Assembly (NCBI GenBank): GCA_024345305.1
Contig: BRON01000024.1
Span: forward strand, 59,989-123,988
Direction of reading: 5' to 3'
Origin: Mrakia gelida
Lineage: Eukaryota; Basidiomycota; Tremellomycetes; Cystofilobasidiales; Mrakiaceae
Length of the DNA stretch: 64,000 bases
Shown here: positions 22,608-32,966 of the stretch, piece after piece
How positions within the stretch are numbered: the first letter of the stretch is position 1
How the letters are laid out: each line of letters begins with the position of its first letter
Made by a program: the position numbers and the translations under genes
The notes under the pieces: generated by a model
The model's input: the letters and a program-made list of their open reading frames with translations, nothing else
What the model was told of the DNA's origin: nothing
Databases searched by the model: none

Positions 22608-23167
22608 AGCCCGCCCGTCCGATGCATTCGTTCTTCTTTATTCTTCTTTCGGGCCTCCTTGGATTCTTCTTCTGTACCCTCTCTTCTCTCTTTCACGATC
22701 TCATATGTAACTCTCTCTCTTCTTGCCTACCTTGTACTCGATCCGTGCTCTCGAACTGGAGACACGTTGTGCAAGCTAACCACGATGCGATTAAGAAGAT
22801 AGTCAAAAATGAAGAGAGAGCTTCGTCAAACGATTCGAGAGGAGGGAGTGGTACGCCGTCGAATATTGCTCCAGCTAGAGTTCTATGATTCTTGAGCACT
22901 GAAGAAAGACTCATGAAGGTGGTAGAGGTTATGAGAGCTCGAGGAAAGGGAGGAAGGAGAAGAGGAGAGGTGTCAGGGTATCCAATCCCACCAAGCGTTT
23001 ATATCCAAACAAGGGACGTTCTTTCTTACCCGTTCGTAACCTTTTAGTAGGCCTGCGAGTAGAGGTTAATATTTGGATAGTTTCGCTTGGTGCGATTGAA
23101 AACCCTAACACGCAGCAACCATCGAACTCATGTCGAACCCAAAGGTTCCACCCTTCAACTCCGAACA
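22608..23167. other. No recognisable gene
   Basis: Sequence between the MFS pseudogene and the Copia gag remnant. Short frames only; no repeat match noticed. Confidence 0.35.
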
Positions 23168-23772
23168 TCAACCCAAAATTCCAGAATGGTACTGGAGGGC
23201 GAGTTGCTTCGGGTTCTTGATGATGTCCATGTAGAGGGTGGTGGCCTTTGCGACGATGTCCTCGAACTGTTCGATGTACGACGGAGCTGACGAGCCCTCC
23301 TCCATCCAGAGGTCCCTAAGCTTCCTTTGGACCCTCATCTTCCCTGCCACTCCGTCGACTCGATGTGCCGTCTTGAGAATGTCCCAGGCGTCCTTCTCGT
23401 TCGCGCACGCTGCGACACGCATGAGTTTCCGGTCCGTGACGGCCATCTGAATCCGGTGGAGGGCGAACTTGTTTCGTTCGTTCCATTCCACTTGCCTCGT
23501 CTTGAGTGCTACTCATGTTTCGGCTGGCGCGGGGACTGGGAAGACTTCCGCACCGAGGACGAGTGACTTTGAGTTTCTGCAAGAGCGATGTGCATCCTGA
23601 TTGACCATGTTGCGTAGCTTCGGCTGTCCAGCGGGTCGAGCTTGAAAAGCCTGATGTTTCGCCCGTTGGTCAAGATGTCGGACGGGATGATCAAGCTGTA
23701 GCTAGCGAGTGGTGCTGATAACTGTTTGAACTTCCGGTCCTGGGAAGTTAGGTTGTGCAAGTTAGTTATCAT
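23168..23772 (-). pseudogene. Copia gag remnant, family D
   Basis: On the minus strand a Gag N-terminus (NIRLFKLDPLDSRSYATWSI, near 23665) is followed in a shifted frame by a UBN2-like Gag core (FALHRIQMAVTDRKL, ANEKDAWDILKTAHR, SYIEQFEDIVAKATT) that ends near 23168 with no protease, integrase or RT behind it. The same order occurs in element B (FALHRIQMAVSDREL, HAKEAWDLLRKTHK), but identity is low, so this is a separate family. It is 3'-truncated and frameshifted near 23500. The LTR end and primer-binding site lie directly upstream. Confidence 0.8.
23711..23722 (-). other. Primer-binding site, family D
   Basis: Reads GTTATCAGCACC on the minus strand between the LTR end (TTCAAACA) and gag. 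The same core follows the 5' LTR of element B. Confidence 0.6.
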
Positions 23773-23830
23773 CCTACGCTAGACGATGAGGACTATTATA
23801 CTATAAGAGAGAGAAAATGACGACAGCTGG
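23723..23830 (-). repeat. 5' LTR 3' portion, family D
   Basis: Ends TTCAAACA on the minus strand, next to the primer-binding site; matches 6608-6720. A TATAGTATA stretch lies near 23793-23803. The LTR 5' limit could not be set. Confidence 0.6.
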
Positions 23831-24059
23831 CGTGGGAGACTATGGAGTGAGAACCAACCCTAAATGTACAAGGGGAGTTGGTCAGAGAGTTGAGACCAGG
23901 CACGGCCGAGGGAATCCTGCGTCGCGTCGTGCAAAGGGAGTTGGTTGGAGAGTGAAAGACAACGGAGGGGAAATCGAGGTAGGAAGATAGGTGAGGCTGA
24001 GCGAACTTACATATCGCATCACTGGCTATCCAGATGAACGTAATATAGATGTCTAGATG

Positions 24060-24240
24060 AGTTTCGACTCCATATCTCTTTTCCTTTCCACTGCTTAGCG
24101 GGCGAAAATAAGAAACGACAGGCTGTCGTTCATCGCGGACTGCGTCCCTGTCCTCCTTTGACCGCAGGTAAAGGAGATCGGAAGCTGACTTACAGCTGAG
24201 AGCGGCGAGGCAAAGAGAGAGGCGAGCAAGCGATCTTGCG
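24060..24240 (-). repeat. Dispersed repeat, second copy at 46115-46290
   Basis: On the minus strand it begins with the palindrome and continues ttttcgc, gaaaggaaaagaga, gtcgaaact, agtgatgcga and a block around gctcagcctcacctat. The same order is found on the plus strand from 46115. Confidence 0.6.
24113..24131. repeat. 19-bp palindrome (site 3)
   Basis: AAACGACAG-G-CTGTCGTTC; only the last base of the arms is unpaired. Confidence 0.8.
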
Positions 24241-24416
24241 ACGCGTCGAGACTGCGTCATTCTCTCTTCTGTTCATCCCCGTCCTGTTAGGAGCCCGCTT
24301 TTTCGTCGGAACCGTTCCGACTTTCATACTTTCAAATTTAACGTAAAACAGTCGTCATGGAGGTCGCCCACTACTACCAGAGAAGAAGCGCCGTTCAACC
24401 TTCCACCTGTGAGCCC

Positions 24417-24716
24417 TCAATCTGCGGTCTCTCCCAAGTCCGTAAGAACCTCCTTCGCGTGTTCTTTGGCTTCGTGCGAGACATTGGGGTTCTCTGTGGC
24501 AAAACAAACGCCGGCAGAACAGGTCCGTTCAGCTTTTCCTTTCTTCCGGCACGGAAGAGGAGGAGGAAACAACACGAGGGGCGCGGGACGAAGTTGAGTT
24601 GCTCTGTTCCCTCCCTGAACTCGGTTGGGTTCTCCTCCTGAAGCAGTAATCTTTTCAGTCGAGGTAGGAGCGTTCTCCTTCATTGTCGAAGCCCCAGTGG
24701 GTCCGTTGTCTGGCAT
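24417..24716 (-). CDS. CON-6 family conidiation protein
   Basis: A 67-residue protein from two exons, 24590-24716 and 24417-24493 (127 + 77 nt, 68 codons with stop), separated by a 96-bp intron. Splicing gives GGNRATQLQNPNVSHEAKEH followed by AKEVLTDLG, the signature of the Con-6 family (small hydrophilic proteins induced during conidiation and stress in fungi). The family's usual length is about 60-90 residues, so the gene looks complete. The ATG at 24714-24716 is the only one that gives this N-terminus. The donor is the less common gtcccg, with GCTGAAC as likely branch site and CACAG acceptor. Biochemical role is unknown for the family. Confidence 0.8.
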   Translation of the reverse strand: MPDNGPTGASTMKENAPTSTEKITASGGEPNRVQGGNRATQLRPAPLVLFPPPLPCRKKGKAERTCSAGVCFATENPNVSHEAKEHAKEVLTDLGETAD

Positions 24717-26692
24717 GGAGGCGGAGGTAGCCCGGCTTGCTGATGGAGTGGAGCGAGAGGACGGTGACTCGGTGAGAGGTTAGCCCGACGAGATAAAGAT
24801 CGGAAGTAGAGAGATTAAAAGAAAGGCGAGCATGGATACAGACGTCGAGTATTTTTTTTAGCGTGTTCCTATAACAACGATACAGATAAAAGGAAAAGGA
24901 AGATCAGCATGGGAAGATGAGGCGTCGCGTCGCTTTGATGAAGGTAAAAGAACCTTGGCTTCTCGGCCGACTCGAGGGTTAGAAAGCGTGGCTTCGAAAC
25001 CTCGGACTTGGTTAGGAGAGAGATCTGAATTCGGGGACATGGTTATAATGGCGGATGGAAAGAGAAAGTGGTGGTTGAAGAGAGCCGCCCGTTGACAGTT
25101 GACACAATCGAGAACCTGAACCCATATGGTCGGGGCCTGACGTTATGTGTGGGGCCTGACGCAAGAGAAAGGGGTCTCCCCGTCTCCCACCTCACCTCCA
25201 CCCCCTCCTCGGCATCCTTCTGTCCTGATTACCCCATCCTTTCCATTCAACCCAACTCCAAGGCTTGATATGTCGTCTGATGTAGATGGAGGAGGTCTTC
25301 GACGGGTGGGCGGTAGTCTCTAGCTGATTCGACTGACTCGTAGGAGGAGTAAGATGCCGGGTAGGCGATCAATGGATCCTCTAAGGCCACGAACGAGGGG
25401 TGACCGGAAGGTGAGGGAAGAGAGCTCAGGGTGGTTCCCAGAGAGGTGAAGAAAGGAGGAGGGGAGAGACCGTGATGTATGGCAGCCGGGAAGATGGAAT
25501 CTGCATCCGAACATTCACAATCATAAACGTCAGATGGCAAGGGAAGAAGAGCGGGGAGACGGCCCAGGGAAGACTTTGACGCGTCCCTTCGTTCTGTCTA
25601 CATATCTGCTGGTGGAAAGTCAGAGAAAAACGACACTCACAAGGTCGAGGAAGTCTACCAATTTGTCCACCTCCCAAAAAGCTGTCAGCCATCGGAAGTG
25701 TGTCGTCGACGCGCCCCACTTCCGCCTCATCCCGCTCCCAACCTGATTGAACGAACGGTTTGCTCGCCGCTTCGCTCAATCTACCAGTAGCGGTAGCCCA
25801 AGTCCCACTCTCGCAACTGGAAATACTTTTGAACATCATTCAATGGTGGTTGGATGTGGTGGTCAGGGTCATAGGAAGAAGTGTGGAAGTTGAAGCACGA
25901 TCAGAAGGAAGAGGTCGAATGTTTGACCTCCTTCCCGGCTCCTCGGGATAGCATCGAAAGACACCTGCTGTATACATCGAGCGCCACCGGAAGCACGAAA
26001 AGCCGCGCGAATATATCGATGAAGGGTGGGGCGAGCAGGAGCGACGACCCAAGAGGCGACGAGCAAGGGAGTGAAGCTCAGCCGAGTCTCGGAGAGCATC
26101 TGTCAACCGGCCAGGCGCAGTTTTGATCTCAAAGTTTGGTCACTCTGAGGTGTTGTAGAACGTGGCGCATAGGTGACAGACAGAAAGGGAGAGGACCGAA
26201 GAACTGGTACCAAATCAATGAAAAGGGAAGGTGTGCCAAATCTACGAAGTTGCGACGCATCTCGTCTTGCGCCTACTAATCAGACTCAATCTTCGTCATT
26301 TCACCCCGCTCTGTGTTCCTCGCACCAAATGCTTGACCACGCCCGAATCGACGTTGAGACTGGAGAACTCCTCGAACCTCCCGTCAAGTTTGAATTTCCT
26401 CGACGACGACAACGCGAAGGGGACAGGTCAGATCTGGTGAGCTGCGACACCACAATCCAGCATACGAGTGATTCCACTTTACGAACCAGTCCCCGTTGAC
26501 GTCAACCTACAACGACATGCATGTACTTTTAACGCCCGACTCGTACTTTCCGCAAAAGACAGCCTGTCGTTTCCATTCTTTATAGAGGCGCTAGAAGACG
26601 GATGATCAATGATAGCATTGGTTGTCCAGGAACTACGGCTGCAAAGTGTGTAATCATTGTTAACGACCTGTATCAGTAGACGAGGCGTAGGT
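24717..26692. other. Unassigned; possible minus-strand coding debris
   Basis: Minus-strand frames at 25247-25540, 25426-25839 and 25840-26106 have some host-like codons and could be exons of one decayed gene, but I recognise no domain and could not splice them into one frame. Palindrome site 4 is at 26554-26572. Confidence 0.25.
26554..26572. repeat. 19-bp palindrome (site 4)
   Basis: AAAAGACAG-C-CTGTCGTTT, identical to site 1. Confidence 0.8.
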
Positions 26693-26745
26693 AGCCCTCA
26701 TCTGAATGGGATGGAACTCGTGAAACAACCGCCAAACCCGAGTCT

Positions 26746-27525
26746 TTGTTTGCTTCTGATTCTCTGCCCACGTCAGCTTCTTCCTCTCCTCTCCTTCCTA
26801 CCTTACCTCTTGAGATCCACCACGAGATCCTCCGACTTTGCGATTCCTCGACTCTCACCCAGACCTCTCGTGTCTCGCTCGCCTCTCTCGAGCTCTCCTC
26901 CCCCCTTCTCTATCACCACATCGATATCCATGGATCGGAACAGTTCGAGAGGATGCTGTGTACAAGGGTGAGCTTCTTTCATCATGGACTACAAAGGAGG
27001 TAGCCGAACTGACGAGCTTCCTACTTGCTCCCTCCCTCCCTCCCTCCCCAGGACTCGACCTCTCAACCTCAAGTATCTTCCTGCCTCTCCCTCGACCAGT
27101 TTAAAACTCAAACCTTCGCGGAGCCAAGGTTCATCATCCCCTCACCCATCTACCCGCTCCATCTCGACCGCTTCAGCACTCCAGCCACTCCTTTCTTCCT
27201 TGCTCGCCTCTCCATCTTCCTCCCCTTCGACCCCTTTTCGGAGACGCGCCCTTCCGAAGGTCACCTCCCAGCCCTTCACTTCGTCATTTTAGATATCCTG
27301 TCCATCTTTCAACCCGTCGAGCTCTACACCGAAGGCATACTCCATCCTCCAGCAGACCAAGCACGGCTCGAGCTCCTCGAGCAGGACGAAAACGCCAACC
27401 CAAACTACCCGCCGAGATTCCTTCCCTCTAACCTCTCTCAGCCGTCAAATCGCGAAAGAAACACCTTCGCTCTCTCAAGCTCAAGAACGCGGTCGCAAGC
27501 TTCAACCGGATCTGGAGAAGGGTAG
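26746..27525 (+). CDS. F-box-like protein
   Basis: Exon 1 (to 26967) reads LPTLPLEIHHEILRLCD and SLASLELSSPLLYHHIDIHG, the F-box pattern with an adjoining LRR-like start; F-box proteins link substrates to Skp1 in SCF ubiquitin ligases. An 84-bp intron (gtgagc...CTGAC...CCCCAG) joins exon 2 from 27052, phase 0. Exon 2 continues with PRFIIPSPIYPLH and HLPALHFVILDILSIFQPVE and stops at 27523-27525. The frame has no ATG at its upstream edge: a short 5' exon or an intron near 26690 must supply the start, so the coordinate given is only where the frame is convincing. The protein is short for an F-box/LRR protein. Its stop is 2 bp from the stop of the opposing gene. Confidence 0.6.
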
Positions 27526-27527
27526 TT

Positions 27528-28400
27528 TTAAGCGACGCTGTGGTCGGTAGAGTTGATAACGAGGTAGTAGGAGGAGTCGATGGGGATGAGATGACCTGGA
27601 GGGTTGAGCGAGGAGGGGATGATGTTGAAGGAGGCTATGAGGCTGACGCTTCGAGTCGAGTTTCGGAGGGATGGACTGAGGGGAGGATGAGGAATGAATG
27701 GTGTAGACGTCGAGGTCGAAGAAGAGGAGGAGAGGATGGTGGGGAAGGCGAGAGAAACGAAGGAACGAGAGAGGTGCGAGGTCAGCTTCTGTTCACCTTC
27801 CTTCCTTCCCTCCCTCCCTCCCTTTGTTCGTTCTCGTACTCACATGATTCGACCAGGGAGGACTACCTTCGCCACCGCTTTGACACCCTTCGACCTCAAG
27901 GTCAACCCTTCCAACACAACCTTTGAGAAGATTTTCTCCCAAGGTCCCCAAACGAGCTTCTCCTCCTCCTCCTTTGAACCCACCACCCACGCTCCATCCT
28001 CCTCCCCCATCTCCAGCCCACCCACCACCACCTCCGTCTCATTCCTAACCATCACCCTATAATAAATCGTCGCAATCAAATCAAAGTTCTCTACCACTCC
28101 TCCATCCTTCTCTCGTCCATAAAACGACCTCACAAGGTGCTCCTCTCCCATCTCCTCCATCGACTCGTTCCTCGGATGATGATGAGCGAGATGAGGGAAC
28201 CTCGCCTTTCCTAGTACAGCGAGTGCGAGGCTGCCCGAAATATAGACGATGACCGATAGGACTGCCACGATGAAGAGAACGACCAGTCCGAGGCAGAAGC
28301 GACAAGGCGTGAGCTTCCTCGACTTTGACTTCTTCTTTTGAAGGTGAGGGGAGGAGGGAGGTTCCATCATGTCGAGGAGGTGGATGGAGGGATCTGGCAT
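27528..28400 (-). CDS. Type II membrane protein of unknown function
   Basis: Two exons, 27844-28400 and 27528-27675, separated by a 168-bp intron with a GCTGACC branch site. A basic cytosolic N-terminus (KKKSKSRKLTP) precedes one membrane span (LGLVVLFIVAVLSVIVYISG, residues about 37-56). An extracellular or lumenal domain with several N-x-S/T sites follows (RNETEVVVGG, RNSTRS, INSTDHS), containing FDLIATIYYRV and LVWGPWEKIFSKVVLEGLTL. The spliced frame closes cleanly with TAA (27528-27530). I do not recognise the family; an LEA_2-like beta-sandwich domain would be consistent with one span and this size, but that is a guess. The start ATG at 28398-28400 follows a C-rich leader. Confidence 0.6.
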
Positions 28401-28579
28401 CCTGAAGAAGACGAAGAGGAGGATGGGGAGGTCAAGGTGGTTGCTAGCGGTGGATCAGGATTCAAACAGCGAGCTGAAGCTGAACAAGTCGAGGGGAAGG
28501 AAGGAAGGAGAAGGAGCGGAGGCCTCTCTCCGCCTTGGTTAGTGTCGAAGAGAACAGCACGGATTTTGGATGAGTAGGG

Positions 28580-30526
28580 TCAGTATACTTTCAGAGCGAG
28601 AGAGACGAGAGGCGAAGAAAGTCGAAAAGGCCATGAAGATGAAACGAAACGCGAACGCGCGAGTAGATCCCGGGTCGTCAACGCAAACGGCAGCAGAACA
28701 TAGTAGCGAACGACACGTGATGAAAGGCGAAGGAAGCGAAAATACTTCGAGAAGAAGGTTCTCGACGAAGGGTCTAGCTGCAAGAAACCTGTCAAGCTCA
28801 AATCGAACGGACGGTTCAACTGCATCGCGTAACCATCCTCGATAACCTGCCAGATGGCGCTGTCCCATCTCGGGAAGATGTGCGTGGGTGCCCTCCAACT
28901 AAGCCCGTTGCATCCAAGAACGATCTCTCTGTGATCTCAGAAGAAGAAGAAGAGGAAGAAAAGCAAAGGTCAGGAGGAGATCGAAAGGAGAGGCGACGTG
29001 AAGACGGACGGACCGAATAGTCGCGCCTCGGAGAGTCCCTCTTTCCTCGTGTCCACGACGACCCGAACCTTTGAGCCGTTCCGGAAGCTGAAACAAAATC
29101 GAGTCCGGAATGGTGAGAGACTGTGGCCGAAGGAGCATGTAACCGAGATGGAAGTGGGCGAGAGAAGGAAAGAAAAAGTCGAGCAAGACGAGCGAACGAT
29201 TCGGCTTGATGCAATGAGACAAATCTCGGAACGGGGAGAACGAATGGTCTATAATTACTCTATTATTCCAGATATCACCTCAGAAAAGAGCCGTTTCGAT
29301 CGCTGCGAGACGAGAAAGAAAGGGAGGTCGCGTTTGAGTCAGCCCTCGTCAACTCGAACGCGACGAATCGCAGTTCGCGCAAGAAAGTCTCAATGAGGTC
29401 AACATCTCAGTGATATTGAGGAGTCCGGAGCTGTTAGACTGTAAGATGAAGCAAGAAGAGGAGCGCAGCGGAAGGGAAGGAGGACTCAGTTGAACGGAAA
29501 TGGACGAGGGGTTCTACGAGCGATGAGAGCCGAAAGAGGTGAACCCTCACTTTCTGCATAAGAATCGTAGTGCAAATATTTGGCCACCAATTCCACCCTG
29601 GATCCAAAGACGAGAAAGCGAGGAAGTCCCCGTCTTGTTGAGAGAAGGACGCGACGAGAGTCGACGAACGTCTTGTTGGGAGAGGAAGCTCCGAGGAGTT
29701 GAAGAATAAAGAGTTAGGCTTGGTAAACCTGTGATGCAAGGAAGAAATAAGGTTCGAAGAGTGGGATAGAAAGAATAGGGACGAGGAAAGGGGGTTCGAG
29801 GAACAAGAGACGTGCGAGCGAGAAGACGCGTCAAATGTTAGAAGGTGGGTGTAGTTCGCTGCAGAGAGATGCTCGTCAGTACAAGTGAAGAGCTGCTCTA
29901 AGCTGTTCCAACTTGAGCTGCTTCCTCAACGTTTCCTCCTGGGATGGGCCTCTACGCCAGGGTGATTCAGACGAGGTGTTGAAAGCTAGAAGGCGGGGGG
30001 AAGAGAAGAAGGAGAAGGAATGAATGAGTGCAGGGGGAGGTCAGCGTCGATCCTTTGCGTCCATCCCGAATAAGGCACGTGAGAACTCACCAGTGTTGAC
30101 GGCTGCAAACAAGGCGGTGGATACTACGACCGTGAGGGCAATGGAGGCTTCTCTCGCAGACTGGGAGAGAGACACCTCATTCGCCAACAACAGGAGGACG
30201 AGCACAAACGCTGCGATGAGGTTGAGGTTGGAGGCTGTCCACTGGGCACCGTATCCACCTTTAGGCGTGGATGGAGCGTACAGGAGCGTGATGAAAGGGA
30301 TGCACAGATGGATGATGCTGAAGACGGAAAGGATGAGGAAGCCAGAGGGGAGCGGAGAGGGGAGGTTCCGAGGGTTGAGTCCGAGGTGAAGGGAGAGAAG
30401 GTAGTATGGGATCGCGAGGAGCGAGAGATTGAGGAGGATGGCGAGGGGTGATTTTGGGGTTGCGAAAGGAGCGGAAGAAGTAGAGAGTGATGTTGAGACA
30501 TCGAAGGGAGGTAGAGACTCGGCCAT
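28580..30526 (-). pseudogene. Wax-synthase-like (MBOAT_2) membrane protein, broken
   Basis: Exon 1 (30091-30526) starts MAESLPPFD and has at least four membrane spans (AILLNLSLLAIPYYLL, FLILSVFSIIHLCIPF, LNLIAAFVLVLLLL, ALTVVVSTALFAA). Exon 2 (from 29985 downward) ends EQLRAALHLY and a TGA at 29876-29878 that lies inside an LTR scrap. Further exon-like pieces follow: DPGWNWWPN near 29590, GYMLLRPQSLTIPD near 29120, and near 28800 FPRWDSAIWQ and MQLNRPFDLSL, which resembles the wax synthase domain. The conserved FWxxRWH core could not be found. Acyltransferase kinship is tentative, and the gene appears cut by the LTR insertion and decayed at its 3' end. Confidence 0.4.
29836..29893 (-). repeat. 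LTR fragment, family 2 (3' 58 bp)
   Basis: Minus strand gctcttcacttgtactgacg...ccttctaaca, matching the 3' end of the LTRs at 57995-58198 and 37602-37878. It provides the last codons and stop of exon 2 of the wax-synthase-like gene. Confidence 0.75.
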
Positions 30527-31989
30527 CTTCCGAATTGAGGAAGGGAGGGAGTGATGGTCAGAGGAGCAGGAGTTAGCCCCTTTCCTGTCCTCCGGAAGGC
30601 CTTCATTCATCCGCAGTTTTGGGTTCGAATCAGGATGCGGGGTCTTCTCGGGGACACAAGGGAGTTGCCATGCCCTCAATCCTCGCAGCTCAGCGGGATC
30701 TTCCCTCGCGACACCTCCCTCCCACCACCAATCTCAATCCTACCGATCCTCCTTCACTTACCCGAACTCGCATCCCAATTAATACTTCCAACTATCTTCA
30801 TCCTCACCATCATCAACCCTTCATCGTCGTCGCTCCTCCTCGTCAAACGTACAGAAGCAATTATCATCCGTCATCTAGCCCCTTTTCCAAGAACAGGAAC
30901 GACGGGAGAGCGAGGGGTTCCTGGAGATACTGGGCAGGGAATGGAGTGAAGATGGTGGTTGAGAGGAGGCGAGCTGTTTTTGGAAACCGAGAGGAGGCAA
31001 GGTCGAGGAGATAACTGAAGGCAGGAGGAAGGAAAGAAAGGGATGAGCTCATCTTGAGCGATTCCACCGAGAAATAGGTGGAGCGAGAAAGAGCAACGAG
31101 AGAAGGGAGGAGACGACGAGGAGGAGGGACGTCGAGCAGTCACCAGAGCGAAATCGTCTTGGAGAGTGAAGGAGTCGATCTTGTTGAAATCAGTGCTAGA
31201 TGATCCGTTGGAGGACCTGAGACCTTGGCAGAGAAGAGGGGGTCACAGATGAAAATCGGAGAAAATGACGGTTTGGATGAAAGCAGGAGGGAGCTCGACT
31301 CGAAAGCTCACGAAAGAGAGAGAGGGTAGCCAGCGTTGTCGAACAGCTCTCAACGTCCACCACAGTCTCGCGAGGATGCATCGAGATCGACAGGTCCTTC
31401 TTCTATACCGCATACGCCTCGTCAAAAGTCCAACTCCCCCTTCTCTCAGCTCTAGTCGGAACCTTTACTCGCTCGCTCGGAAGGAGACGAAGCTCGCCAA
31501 CACCTCCTCCCTCCCTCCCCATCTTCAGCTCGAAATTTTACCTGCTGTGGCCAAACCAACCCTCCGTCTACGATACTCACGATGGAACCTCTTCAACCCT
31601 GGTGGCGGAATTCATATTTCACTTTTTTTTTTGGTTTCTACTCCTGAATTGGGTGACATTGGGCGTGAAAACGAGACCACTCCACTTTTCTACGAATGGG
31701 GCAGAAAATAAATTTTTCAAAAAAGAAAAATTATACGAATGGGGGGTTTTAAGGAAAATAAAGCCCCGGATTGTGATCAGACGGGGATAAATTTTCGACT
31801 CCACCTTGATCCTTCTTCTCTCTATCCTGCTCCTACTCCTCCTTCGGGCGAGGTGACAACACCCCCATTTTCTAGTCTTTTCTCGTAGACTCCTCGACCT
31901 TAACCTCGCCTCTGTGATAGGTCTTCGCATACCACCGGATGCAGTGATCGCCTTCTTCTGAGCAGATCAGGTAGGAGAACGTCGTGGAA
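30527..31989. other. Unassigned
   Basis: Minus-strand sequence near 31140-31200 reads like an exon (TDFNKIDSFTLQDDFALV) and stops at a possible donor, but no partner exon was identified. A/T-rich runs occur at 31620-31760. No clear gene. Confidence 0.3.
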
Positions 31990-32330
31990 GTGCGGAGCGA
32001 CTAGCGAAGCTTCAATCCCTCCTCTCCTCCCTTCGGCCTTCTCATCCAACATGGTGCCCTCAGCCTCGCAACCTTCAATCTAGCCCACCACCTCTCCGTC
32101 CTCTCCTCAACCTACTCCACCGCTTTCATCCCCTTCGCCGTCGCCGAACTCGAGAAGGAGAGGAAACTGCTCGTCGAGAACGAGGTCGATGTGGGAGGTT
32201 GGGAAGGTCAAAGTGTCGGAGAAGATCGTTGGAGGTTGGAAAGGCGGCAGATCTTCGGTTACTGGCAGCAGTACGGCTACGTCGAAAAGGACGATGAGGA
32301 ACTATATATCGAAGGAGAAGATGGTGTTTG
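31990..32330 (+). pseudogene. Orphan coding fragment
   Basis: Plus-strand frame with host-like codons containing NLAHHLSVLSSTYSTAF, FAVAELEKERKLLVENE and RRQIFGYWQQYGYVEKDDEE. It opens without an ATG in phase and runs into the repeat that starts near 32380, so both ends look truncated. No family recognised. Confidence 0.35.
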
Positions 32331-32379
32331 TGAAGGAGAAGGCAGAAGCTGCATTTGGTGTATTGTGCTCGTTTCATTA

Positions 32380-32811
32380 CAGAACTTGTCGCAGAAACGG
32401 GCCATCTTACTTCTACCCCCTCGTTCTCGCTGCAGAATCATCTTTTTGCTTCGATCTTTCGCTCATAATTGAACACATATACATGGATGCTACGAGCAAA
32501 AGCTGAGACCCGAGAGACGCGTTGAAAAAGCTAGAGCATACGTGCAAGACTTACGTCCGAGCTCGGTTTCTCGAAAAATTAAATGTAAAAATCCTCCTGA
32601 GTCCACATTCTGTCTCTTCTTCCAAGTCTTGATACTTTGAGGGATTCTTGTGTATATGATGCACAAAATCGCGCTTATCTCGAACGTCTAGTAGCAACAC
32701 CGCGTCCCTCGACGTCCCTCCAAGATGAGAAGGTGATGAGCTCGACGAGCTCGTCTCGAAACCAAAATCGACGCACCCTTGTCCTTTTGGAAGCGCAATG
32801 ATTGCTTCCCC
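32380..32811 (+). repeat. About 430-bp repeat, copy 1 (copy 2 at 46290-46722)
   Basis: Starts cagaacttgtcgcagaaacg and ends aatgattgcttccc in both copies, with only scattered substitutions, including the shared block aaaatcctcctgagtccac. Both are in direct orientation. No long frame is conserved between the copies; no terminal repeats were noticed. Confidence 0.85.
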
Positions 32812-32966
32812 TTTCCATTTTGCAGGCTGAGACTGGACGAGGAGAGAGGCAATACGTATATATATGATCCCATGAGCGGAAAGTCAGAAAAAATACGTCA
32901 AAGAAGTCGAAGGCAGAGCGACGTCGCCCCAAAGCTCCCCAGCTGTCCTTCCTCCCCCCAACGAAG

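Noticed and set aside
27025..27055. CCCTCCCTCCCTCCCT run as a regulatory or G-quadruplex element
   Set aside because: It is the polypyrimidine tract of a well-supported intron acceptor.
30610..30640. GGGTTCGAATCAGG, which resembles a tRNA B box
   Set aside because: No T-stem pairing, no A box at the right distance and no acceptor stem; it lies in the 5' flank of the wax-synthase-like gene.
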